Shown piece after piece: positions 18,188-26,725 of a DNA stretch of 43,752 bases. The notes below the pieces were generated by a model that did no database searches, was not told where the DNA came from, and saw nothing but the letters and a program-made list of their open reading frames with translations. The translations under genes were made by a program, and so were the position numbers. Numbering within the stretch: the first letter of the stretch is position 1; each line of letters opens with the position of its first letter. The stretch spans positions 1 through 43,752 of the forward strand of contig JALQVX010000029.1 in NCBI GenBank assembly GCA_023263555.1. The letters run 5' to 3'. This stretch comes from Crocinitomix sp. GTDB lineage: Bacteria > Bacteroidota > Bacteroidia > Flavobacteriales_D > Crocinitomicaceae.

Positions 18188-18316
18188 AACCTCTATAAAT
18201 ACATCCGAAAGGGCGAATTCAAATCGGGCAAAGGCTACATGTTTTTTGTTTTCTATTTGATTTGTTTTACTAAATTTGGTATTCTACCGAGGTGGTACAA
18301 TTTTTGCAGTGTTTAA
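18188..18316 (+). pseudogene. Possible remnant of a membrane-associated gene (glycosyltransferase 2 C-terminus-like)
   Basis: Open frame NLYKYIRKGEFKSGKGYMFFVFYLICFTKFGILPRWYNFCSV* without an initiator context. The pattern Y(I)RKGEF..GKGYMFFVFY resembles GT2 C-terminal tails. Confidence 0.25.
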
Positions 18317-18336
18317 AACGACCATAGCTTTAATAA

Positions 18337-19248
18337 ATGCCTGTTAAACCATTCCTTTTTTTTGTATTTGCTCTTGTTGGCCTCGCTTTTATAAAACCAG
18401 GCTTGCTCAAACAAATTTCAAGGGTGGAATTTATTTATAAGCCAAATGATATCATGCCGGGTAACCTAGTAGAGTTATCCTTAAGGACAGTGTTAAAAGA
18501 TTCATCCGAAATTTTTTCAACCGAATCAAATACAACGATCAATTTTGCTGACTATGTTTTCGAATTGGACAAAGGAGCAGTCATTCATGATAAATCACGC
18601 ACGTCTTTGACCTTAAAAATTGCAGATGATGCATACGAGGATCCTGAGGTTGTTTTTTCTGTAAAATTGCGCAGAAAACCTTCGATCAACGCTACGGTGG
18701 TAACCCCAATTTTATATGATGGAATTCAAGCTGTTTATTTTTCAGGAAAAAATGGATATGATCCACGTGCGAATTCCAATGATGGCTTCCGTAAAGTTCC
18801 CATTGCCGGACGTGTAAATATTGAGTTTATTGATAATTCGCAAACACTAACCAATAATAGTGACCCGAATATTGTTGGAGGTAAAGGACCTGATTTGGAT
18901 GTGTATATTTCTCTGATTCAAGCCCAAAATGGAACGGATTATTTGAAAGTCGTTGTTCGTAAAGATTTAGGAGGTGAACATGTCAAATATCTAGTTGCAG
19001 GAGTAGGTTTCCTTGAGATTTATTCCGTTGGAGGTAAAGGAGGAATCAGTAAATACGGAGGTAAAGGCGGTGACGGAGGAGATGTGACGGTTTTTATTAC
19101 CCACGAAGCAAAACCTTATTTTGACCAAATTTTTATTGTTAATCATGGAGGTGATGGAGGTGATCTTTGGCGCCCGAAAGTAGATGGACAACAACAAGGT
19201 CCTTTTGGTGATGATGGTGCAGTAAAAGTGGTTGATTGGAACGAATAG
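18337..19248 (+). CDS. Hypothetical secreted protein with glycine-rich C-terminal segment
   Basis: N-terminal hydrophobic segment; VGGKGGISKYGGKGGDGGDVTVFITHEAKPYFDQIFIVNHGGDGGDLWRP. Confidence 0.6.
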   Translation: MPVKPFLFFVFALVGLAFIKPGLLKQISRVEFIYKPNDIMPGNLVELSLRTVLKDSSEIFSTESNTTINFADYVFELDKGAVIHDKSRTSLTLKIADDAYEDPEVVFSVKLRRKPSINATVVTPILYDGIQAVYFSGKNGYDPRANSNDGFRKVPIAGRVNIEFIDNSQTLTNNSDPNIVGGKGPDLDVYISLIQAQNGTDYLKVVVRKDLGGEHVKYLVAGVGFLEIYSVGGKGGISKYGGKGGDGGDVTVFITHEAKPYFDQIFIVNHGGDGGDLWRPKVDGQQQGPFGDDGAVKVVDWNE

Positions 19249-19302
19249 CATTCTTCTCCTACCTTCACACCTTCTAAGAATCCTTTCTTCATAAAAATTC
19301 CC

Positions 19303-19310
19303 TATTTTTG
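19303..19310 (+). promoter_or_regulatory. Candidate -7 element TATTTTTG upstream of ileS
   Basis: Exact TAnnTTTG 26 nt before ATG 19336. Confidence 0.4.
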
Positions 19311-19335
19311 TGGCTTCAAATTAGTGATTGTAAAA

Positions 19336-22300
19336 ATGAGCAAGAAATATCCTGAATATAAAGGGCTTAACTTACCAAACGTAGCCGAAAAAGTATTGGA
19401 AATGTGGGAGAAAAATAACATCTTCCAAAAGAGTATCGACACGCGTGAAGGAAATACCCCATTTATTTTTACAGAAGGCCCTCCTTCTGCGAACGGCATG
19501 CCTGGCATTCACCATGTTATGGCGCGCTCAATTAAGGATATTTTTTGTCGCTATAAAACATTAAAAGGATTTCAAGTAAAGCGTAAAGCGGGCTGGGATA
19601 CGCATGGTTTACCAGTCGAATTGAAAGTTGAAAAAGAACTCGGAATTACAAAAGAGGATATCGGAACTAAAATTTCGATTGAAGATTATAATCGTGCGTG
19701 CCGTGAATCTGTTATGCGGTATACGGATGAATGGAATAAATTGACCGTAAAGATGGGCTATTGGGTAAATATGGATGATCCATATATTACTTATGATAGC
19801 AAATATATGGAATCCGTGTGGTGGCTCCTCGGTCAGATTTATGCAAAAGATTTGATGTATAAAGGATACACCATTCAGCCGTATTCGCCGAAAGCAGGAA
19901 CTGGTCTTAGTTCGCATGAAATTAACCAACCTGGTGCCTATCAGGATGTGAAAGATACGACGTGTGTGGCTCAGTTTAAGGTGAAAGGTGATCAAGCAGT
20001 TCCTTTTGCTAACGCAAATCTTGAGAATTTGTATATTCTTGCTTGGACGACTACACCATGGACCTTGCCGTCAAATACTGCCTTGACAGTCGGTCCAAAA
20101 ATTGACTATGTGTTGGTTAAATCGTTTAACCAATATACGCATGAACCAATTGAAGTGGTCTTGGCTAAAAATTTGGTAGGCAAACAATTTGGTAAAAAAT
20201 TTGAGGCAGTTGATTCTTCTGAAGAACTGAATTATAAAGCCGGCGATAAAAAAATCCCTTATACAATTATAGGTGAGTGCAAAGGTTCTGATTTAGTCGG
20301 AATTAAGTACGAGCAATTATTACCATACGCCTTACCTTTTGAGGATGCAGACAAAGCATTTGTTGTTATTCCAGGAGATTTCGTAACAACTGAAGATGGA
20401 ACGGGTATCGTTCATACAGCTCCGACATTTGGCGCGGATGATGCTTTAGTTGCGAAAGCGGCGGGCGTTCCTCCTCTGTTGATTTTGGACGAGAATGGTA
20501 AAGCTGTTCCTTTGGTTGATTTACAAGGACGTTTTAGAAAAGAAGTTGCCGATCCTATTTTTGGTTTTGCGGGGGAATATGTGAAAGCAGAATACCTTGA
20601 AGGAAATGAAAAGGAGGATGAATTAGTCATCCAAAAGGAGAATCTCAAAGCGATTATCTCCGATTTGAAAGCGTATATGAGTGTGGACGAGCGAATCACA
20701 CTTAAATTAAAAATTGAAAATAGAGCGTTCAATATTGAAAAATACGAACACTCCTACCCACATTGTTGGCGAACTGATAAACCGATTCTTTATTATCCAT
20801 TGGATTCTTGGTTTATTAAAGTGGCTGAAAATCGTGAGCGTTTGGTTGAACTGAATAAAACAATTAATTGGCAACCAAAAGCAACAGGTGAAGGCCGTTT
20901 TGGAAATTGGTTGGCAACAGCGAATGATTGGAACCTCTCGCGTTCGCGTTATTGGGGAATTCCAATTCCAGTGTGGACGTCTGAAGATAAATCAGAACAA
21001 ATCTGTATTTCTTCAATCGAACAATTAAAATCAGAAGTGCAAAAGTCTGTGGATGCGGGAATTATGAAAACTAATCCTTTAGTTGAATTTGTTTCGGGCG
21101 ATATGTCAAAAGCGAATTATGAGCTAGTGGATCTCCATAAAAACTATGTGGATCAATTGATTCTTGTTTCACTATCTGGTAAACCTATGATGCGTGAAGC
21201 CGACTTAATTGATGTCTGGTTTGATTCAGGTTCTGTGCCTTATGCGCAGCACCATTATCCTTTCGAAAACAAAGAAATGATAGATGACCGTAAAGGATTC
21301 CCATCTGATTTTATTGCAGAAGGAGTGGATCAAACGCGCGGTTGGTTTTATACCCAACATGTGATTGCTGCTTTAGTATTTGATTCGGTGGCGTATAAAA
21401 ACGTTATGTCAAATGGATTGGTTTTGGATAAATTTGGTAAAAAAATGTCCAAAAGTTTGGGCAATACTGTCGAGCCGATTCAAAACTTAAATACATACGG
21501 TGCGGATGCAACCCGCTGGTATATGGTAACCAATGCGCAACCTTGGGATAACTTAAAATTTGATGAAGAGGGAATTGTTGAGGTGCAACGCAAATTCTTT
21601 GGAACGCTTTATAATACCTATTCTTTCTTTGCACTTTATGCGAATATCGACAATTTCAGTTTTGCAGAACCGCAAGTCGATTTTGCAAAACGTCCAGAAA
21701 TTGATCGTTGGATTCTATCGAAATTAAATACCTTAATTGGTGAAGTAGACAGCGCCTTTGCTGCTTACGAACCAACTAAAGCAGGTCGTTTAATTCAAGG
21801 TTTTGTTTCGGACGAATTATCCAATTGGTATGTGCGTTTGTGCAGAAGACGTTTCTGGAAAGGTGACTATTCAGAAGATAAAATTTCGGCTTACCAAACA
21901 CTTTATCGTTGTTTAGAGGCTGTCTCTATTCTCAGCGCTCCTATTGCGCCATTTTTTATGGATCAACTCTTCCAAGATTTGAATGCCGTTTCTAATTTAC
22001 ATCAAGCAGAGTCGGTTCACTTAGCCGATTTTCCAGCTGTGAATGCAGCCGAAATCGATTTAGATTTGGAAGAAAAAATGGCTATTGCCCAAAAGGTATC
22101 TTCCATGGTTTTAGGCTTGCGCCAAGGAGCGAAATTAAAAGTGCGTCAACCGTTGCAAAAAATTATGGTTCCTGTTTTGGATGCCGATTTTGCAAGACGC
22201 TTGGAAGATGTAAAAGATATCGTTTTATCCGAAACCAACATTAAAGAAATTGAAATGTTGGAGGATACGGAAGGAATTCTCGTCAAAAAAATAAAGCCAA

Positions 22301-22806
22301 ATTTCAAAACAATCGGACCAAAATACGGGCAACAAATGAAAGCAATTGCTGCCATGGTTGCAACATGGACCAATGCGGATATTTCAGAAGTTGAACAAAA
22401 TGAAGGGTGGAAAGGAAATTTGATGGACACGGATATTGAATTAGATCTTTTAGATTTCGATATCACGACAGATGATATTCCGGGTTGGTTAGTGGCTTCT
22501 GAGGGCAGAATGACGGTCGCATTGGATATCACCTTGACAGATGAACTAAAAAGCGAAGGAATTGCACGTGAATTAGTGAGTCGTATTCAAAATTACCGCA
22601 AAGACAGTGGTTTAGAAGTGATGGATCGCATTAATTTGACATTTGATACGAATGAAATTGTAAAGGCAGCTATCGATTCTAATGCGGATTATATTTGTGC
22701 TGAGGTACTAGCTGATGAAATTACGTTCAATACTTTGGATGCAAAAAATCATCTTTTAGCGGATCTTGAAGAAGGTGATACGGTGATTGGATTGCAGAAA
22801 TTGTAG
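19336..22806 (+). CDS. ileS: Isoleucine--tRNA ligase
   Basis: TEGPPSANGMPGIHHVMARSIKD (HIGH-like), GWDTHGLPVELKVEKELGI, RGWFYTQHVIAAL, KMSKSLGN (KMSKS). Full length; ATG 19336 preferred over GTG 19324. Confidence 0.97.
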   Translation: MSKKYPEYKGLNLPNVAEKVLEMWEKNNIFQKSIDTREGNTPFIFTEGPPSANGMPGIHHVMARSIKDIFCRYKTLKGFQVKRKAGWDTHGLPVELKVEKELGITKEDIGTKISIEDYNRACRESVMRYTDEWNKLTVKMGYWVNMDDPYITYDSKYMESVWWLLGQIYAKDLMYKGYTIQPYSPKAGTGLSSHEINQPGAYQDVKDTTCVAQFKVKGDQAVPFANANLENLYILAWTTTPWTLPSNTALTVGPKIDYVLVKSFNQYTHEPIEVVLAKNLVGKQFGKKFEAVDSSEELNYKAGDKKIPYTIIGECKGSDLVGIKYEQLLPYALPFEDADKAFVVIPGDFVTTEDGTGIVHTAPTFGADDALVAKAAGVPPLLILDENGKAVPLVDLQGRFRKEVADPIFGFAGEYVKAEYLEGNEKEDELVIQKENLKAIISDLKAYMSVDERITLKLKIENRAFNIEKYEHSYPHCWRTDKPILYYPLDSWFIKVAENRERLVELNKTINWQPKATGEGRFGNWLATANDWNLSRSRYWGIPIPVWTSEDKSEQICISSIEQLKSEVQKSVDAGIMKTNPLVEFVSGDMSKANYELVDLHKNYVDQLILVSLSGKPMMREADLIDVWFDSGSVPYAQHHYPFENKEMIDDRKGFPSDFIAEGVDQTRGWFYTQHVIAALVFDSVAYKNVMSNGLVLDKFGKKMSKSLGNTVEPIQNLNTYGADATRWYMVTNAQPWDNLKFDEEGIVEVQRKFFGTLYNTYSFFALYANIDNFSFAEPQVDFAKRPEIDRWILSKLNTLIGEVDSAFAAYEPTKAGRLIQGFVSDELSNWYVRLCRRRFWKGDYSEDKISAYQTLYRCLEAVSILSAPIAPFFMDQLFQDLNAVSNLHQAESVHLADFPAVNAAEIDLDLEEKMAIAQKVSSMVLGLRQGAKLKVRQPLQKIMVPVLDADFARRLEDVKDIVLSETNIKEIEMLEDTEGILVKKIKPNFKTIGPKYGQQMKAIAAMVATWTNADISEVEQNEGWKGNLMDTDIELDLLDFDITTDDIPGWLVASEGRMTVALDITLTDELKSEGIARELVSRIQNYRKDSGLEVMDRINLTFDTNEIVKAAIDSNADYICAEVLADEITFNTLDAKNHLLADLEEGDTVIGLQKL

Positions 22807-22922
22807 GCACTTGATATAGAAGCGGCTGATAAAATATCGCAACAACATAACGATAAAAAAGACAGATGTCTACTTTTATTAGAGTGGCTTGAAAGGAGTA
22901 TTTTTAATGAACAAATTATGCT

Positions 22923-23021
22923 TTAATCCCTTTTGCGCATCTTATAAGCCAACCAAACAAAACCGGCTACCAAATGCAACATTACGATAACAAAAATGAT
23001 CGTGGCTGTTGTTGTATTCAT
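22923..23021 (-). CDS. 32-aa single-pass membrane microprotein
   Basis: MNTTTATIIFVIVMLHLVAGFVWLAYKMRKRD*: one TM helix and positive-inside tail KMRKRD. Below the track cutoff. Confidence 0.55.
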   Translation of the reverse strand: MNTTTATIIFVIVMLHLVAGFVWLAYKMRKRD

Positions 23022-23162
23022 AGTTCAAAATTAGCAGGTTTAGAATGCTCATTTTAAAACAATGGTCAGTTTTTGAAGTGATTTTTGAAACGTAATCACC
23101 AAGAATTTATCGAAGATTGAAGTCAATCGCTTAATTTAGCGCTCTTATTTAACCTTTTACTC

Positions 23163-24848
23163 ATGCGTTTTTTAGGTCTACTCTTCATTTTTCTACTTTT
23201 TAACTCCTGTGCCCTAGTTGGCATTCATTTCAAAGTACATAACCCAAACAAAGCAGGAAAAGCCATTAAGTATTCAGATGAAACCATTTTATTGGGCGAA
23301 TTAACTGAACAGCGGACTTGTTATGATGTGCATTATTATGACTTTTCTTTAACGGTTGATTCTGATAAAAAGAAGTTGGATGGTATTGTTCAAATTCATG
23401 CTACTGCGAAAACAGATTTCTCTGCACTTCAAATTGATCTCCATCCCAATTTTGAAATTACGAAGTTGATGGATAAAACGACACAAACTGCTTTGAATTA
23501 TACTTGGAATGAACGGGCTGTATTCGTTGAAGCAGATCATAAAAAAGGCGACAACTTTATTTTAGAAATTGCTTACAATGGAAAGCCCGAAGAAGCGAAA
23601 AAAGCACCCTGGAAAGGGGGCTTTGTGTGGAAAAAGGACGAGGCTAAATATCCATGGTTAGGAGTGGCATGTGAAACAGATGGCGCCAGTTTATGGTGGC
23701 CATTAAAAGATCATACTTCTGACGAAGCAGATAGTGTTCGCATGCATTATACCGTTCCTAAAGAGCTTGTTGCTGTTGGGAATGGGCAATTGGAAGGCTC
23801 GACCGAAAATGGGGATTATAAAACCTATAATTGGTTTGTGTCCTATCCGATTAATTCTTACAACGTAACCATTTACGTTGGTAAATTTCGCCATTTTAAC
23901 GAAACGTATAAAGGCATAAACGATAAAATTTTACAGCTTGATTATTATGTCCTTGAACCGCATTATTTAATGGCAAAACGTCATTTTGAGCAGGTTGTTC
24001 CTATTTTAAAAGCGTATGAAGAATTATTTGGTGAATATCCATGGTACCGTGATGGATTTAAATTGGTCGAATCACCTTATGCGGGAATGGAACATCAATC
24101 AGCTATTGCCTACGGTCAAGGCTACAAAAATGGGTATGGAAGTTCAACCGATTATATCATCTTGCACGAAACAGCACATGAGTGGTGGGGAAATAGTATC
24201 ACTGTAAAAGATTTAGCGGATGTATGGATTCAAGAAGGTTTTGCAACCTATTCGGAAGCACTTTACGCGGAGAAAGAAATGGGTAAAGAAGGATACGAAT
24301 CCACTATGTTGAATCAGCGCATCATGATTAAAAATAAGTATCCCGTAATTGGTGTAAAGGATAGAAGATGTTTCCATTTTAGAAAAAATTCGGATGTCTA
24401 TGGAAAAGGCTCTTGGATTTTGCACAGTCTTCGCTGTCAAATGGAAGATGATTCTTTGTTTTTTGACATTTTAAAGTCCTTTTATGGAACCTACAAATAT
24501 CAGATCGTAGAATCTAAAGATTTCACGGATATGGTGAACGCTAAAACGGGTGAAGATTATGGATGGTTTTTCGACCAATATCTAAGCAGTAATTTTGTTC
24601 CCGAATTGGATTATACTTACACAGATAAAGGTGTCGTCTATTATAGATGGAGCAATGTTCCAGCAAATTTTAATAAACTTAAAATTAAGATTATTGCAAA
24701 TAATAAACCGTATACCTTAACGCCATCTGTCAAAACGCAACATTTTGATCTTCCCCAAAATAGTCGCGGGGAATGGCAATTTGAATTTGAAGACATGGCG
24801 GTGCTTTTTGCGCTGAATGAGAATAAAGGAATTTTAAAAGGGAAGTAA
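23163..24848 (+). CDS. M1 family metallopeptidase (aminopeptidase N-like), lipoprotein
   Basis: Zinc motif HETAHEWWGNSITVKDLADVWIQEGFATYSE (HEXXH-X18-E); YAGMEHQSAI; lipobox LLFNSCALV. Confidence 0.92.
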   Translation: MRFLGLLFIFLLFNSCALVGIHFKVHNPNKAGKAIKYSDETILLGELTEQRTCYDVHYYDFSLTVDSDKKKLDGIVQIHATAKTDFSALQIDLHPNFEITKLMDKTTQTALNYTWNERAVFVEADHKKGDNFILEIAYNGKPEEAKKAPWKGGFVWKKDEAKYPWLGVACETDGASLWWPLKDHTSDEADSVRMHYTVPKELVAVGNGQLEGSTENGDYKTYNWFVSYPINSYNVTIYVGKFRHFNETYKGINDKILQLDYYVLEPHYLMAKRHFEQVVPILKAYEELFGEYPWYRDGFKLVESPYAGMEHQSAIAYGQGYKNGYGSSTDYIILHETAHEWWGNSITVKDLADVWIQEGFATYSEALYAEKEMGKEGYESTMLNQRIMIKNKYPVIGVKDRRCFHFRKNSDVYGKGSWILHSLRCQMEDDSLFFDILKSFYGTYKYQIVESKDFTDMVNAKTGEDYGWFFDQYLSSNFVPELDYTYTDKGVVYYRWSNVPANFNKLKIKIIANNKPYTLTPSVKTQHFDLPQNSRGEWQFEFEDMAVLFALNENKGILKGK

Positions 24849-25150
24849 TCTTACATCCCTTTCTTTTTGTGGTTTTTCAATTTCGAATTGATTCGCTTTA
24901 ACTCGTTTTCGTAAAATTTATATCGCATGTGTCCAAGCGAGTTGACCAAAGCAAAATAGAGGTAAGAAGAATGTGAGGGTAAGATAAATCTTTTTCATAC
25001 ATGTAAAAGTTGTTCCAATAGTGGATGATAAATTTTAGTCCCTTAATTATGAAGATAGAATATTCGCACGAATAAACAATTCGTTTTGAAGTTTTTATTA
25101 AATCATTTCAATTATATCAACCTGAAAATAAGCATTTAAATTTCTAGCAT

Positions 25151-25158
25151 TATTTTTG
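25151..25158 (+). promoter_or_regulatory. Candidate -7 element TATTTTTG
   Basis: Exact TAnnTTTG 17 nt before ATG 25175. Confidence 0.35.
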
Positions 25159-25174
25159 TATTACCTCGCATAAT

Positions 25175-25987
25175 ATGAGTAATACATTGAATTTTCGGCA
25201 GCTACAAGCACTAAAATTGATCGATCGGTTTAATCCAAAATGTTTAGACGGAAAGGTTGCTTTTTCTGCCATTACCAAAGAGGAGCTTTTAAACTCAATG
25301 CGCGATTTAATTACCAATCCTTTGGGTATTTCTCAAGGTGTGCATCCACTTTGTGGCATAGCATGTGTTATGAAAATAGCCGCAGAATTGGATCCAGTGA
25401 ATTTGGTGAAAATGGGGGGCTATTTTTATGCAAATGGGCAGTACATTACTCGTTCATTTTTAACACCACCCATTAAAGTTCCGACTTATTTAAAAAGGAT
25501 GGAGCCAACTGCCGGTCATTCAGCAGCAAATTTTATCTTACAAGCTACTGTAAAATCATTTTACAACCCTGTAACAGGATATAATAATAATCCCGGAACG
25601 AAATTTAACGAGTGGCAAGGCATCACTTTTCCGGTGCAGTTGCGCAAGTTTTTGAAGACATATTTTGATATCGATTCGGTTCCAATGCGAACCTATCGCC
25701 ATACAATTGAAGAAATTCAAAACAAATTGAAAGAAGGGGCAACGCTTATGGCATGGACTTCTTGGAATCAAATGAAAAAGCCAGGTGGCCGTTTTAAAGT
25801 GCTACAACAGCATTACGTTATCATCAAAAATATTGAGCGTTTTGGAACAGAAATTCATTTAACCATTGACAATCCGCGAAAAACACATGACAAACTGCAG
25901 CTTATTAAATTTGAGAATGAAAAGCAATGTTATAAAGCTTTAATAGGTGTGTATGGATTTAAGCGCAAAGAAAAAGTTGTATCTTAG
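25175..25987 (+). CDS. Putative papain-like/C39-like cysteine peptidase or transglutaminase-fold protein, cytosolic
   Basis: QGVHPLCGIACVMK (Q six residues before Cys, as in papain Q19/C25) and a downstream QQHYVIIKNIERFGTEIHLTIDNPRK His/Asn(Asp) pattern. No signal peptide. Confidence 0.5.
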   Translation: MSNTLNFRQLQALKLIDRFNPKCLDGKVAFSAITKEELLNSMRDLITNPLGISQGVHPLCGIACVMKIAAELDPVNLVKMGGYFYANGQYITRSFLTPPIKVPTYLKRMEPTAGHSAANFILQATVKSFYNPVTGYNNNPGTKFNEWQGITFPVQLRKFLKTYFDIDSVPMRTYRHTIEEIQNKLKEGATLMAWTSWNQMKKPGGRFKVLQQHYVIIKNIERFGTEIHLTIDNPRKTHDKLQLIKFENEKQCYKALIGVYGFKRKEKVVS

Positions 25988-26006
25988 GTTTTAATTAATC
26001 TAATTT

Positions 26007-26453
26007 ATGAAAAAATTACTCCTAGTTTTAGCCTTGTTTCCCCTCGTTCTGGTCGCTCAGGAGCCAGACGAAAAAATTTATGATTTTGTTGAAGTTGAAC
26101 CCGAATTTCCGGGTGGACCAGACGCCATGAGCAGATGGATTCAAGAAAATGTCACCTATCCAACGTATGCGTTAGAACACAACGAACAAGGCATTGTCTA
26201 TGTTAAATTTGTGGTGGAAAAAACAGGTGAAATTGGGGCTGCGAAGGTTGTAAAAGGTATTAGCGAATCGCTGAACGCTGAAGCATTAAGAGTGGTATCG
26301 TTAATGCCAAGATGGAAACCTGGTATGATTCAAGGTGAGCCGGTTCCGGTCAATTTTACCTTGCCAATCAACTTTAGTTTAGATAATGAGGAACCGGCTG
26401 AAGCGCCTAAAATGACACGGAAGGAAGCGCGAAAAGCGAAACGTAAATCATAA
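26007..26453 (+). CDS. Secreted stand-alone TonB C-terminal domain protein
   Basis: Signal peptide MKKLLLVLALFPLVLVAQ; VEPEFPGGPDAMSRWIQENVTYPTYALEHNEQGIVYVKFVVEKTGEIGAAKVVKGISESLNAEALRVVSLMPRWKPGMIQGEPVPVNFTLPI. Confidence 0.9.
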   Translation: MKKLLLVLALFPLVLVAQEPDEKIYDFVEVEPEFPGGPDAMSRWIQENVTYPTYALEHNEQGIVYVKFVVEKTGEIGAAKVVKGISESLNAEALRVVSLMPRWKPGMIQGEPVPVNFTLPINFSLDNEEPAEAPKMTRKEARKAKRKS

Positions 26454-26465
26454 GAAGTTGGTTAA

Positions 26466-26660
26466 TTTCTAAGCGGAGCAATTCAGAAAGTGGCTATTTC
26501 TGAATCTGCAAAGACCTTTCAGCTGGATTATCTTTCCAGTAAAAGTGATTTCTTGCCTGTTGAAATGGATGCAAATTCGCTCGTCATTTTATTCGATTGT
26601 CTATCGCCCTATGAAAGGGAAAGATATACGGAGATTGATACAGTTTTTACAAGGAAATAA
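26466..26660 (+). pseudogene. Possible remnant of a class I SAM-dependent methyltransferase
   Basis: 65-codon open frame FLSGAIQKVAISESAKTFQLDYLSSKSDFLPVEMDANSLVILFDCLSPYERERYTEIDTVFTRK* without a suitable start. AISESAK..DYLSSKSDFLP..SLVILFDCLSPYERERY resembles the motif II/III region. Confidence 0.35.
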
Positions 26661-26725
26661 ACTTCTTAACCTTTCTTCTCTCGAATTGATTTTCCTGATG
26701 AGTTTATGCGGGTTCTATTCAATGA

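Noticed and set aside
19609-20732. Minus-strand ORFs antisense to ileS (e.g. 19609..19995, 20412..20732)
   Set aside because: Shadow ORFs of a highly conserved gene; their composition does not look like real protein.
22807-22923. 39-codon in-frame extension after the ileS TAG (ALDIEAADKISQQHNDKKDRCLLLLEWLERSIFNEQIML*), possible stop-codon readthrough
   Set aside because: IleRS ends normally at ..VIGLQKL. A 40-codon open stretch is not rare by chance, and the extension has no recognisable homology.
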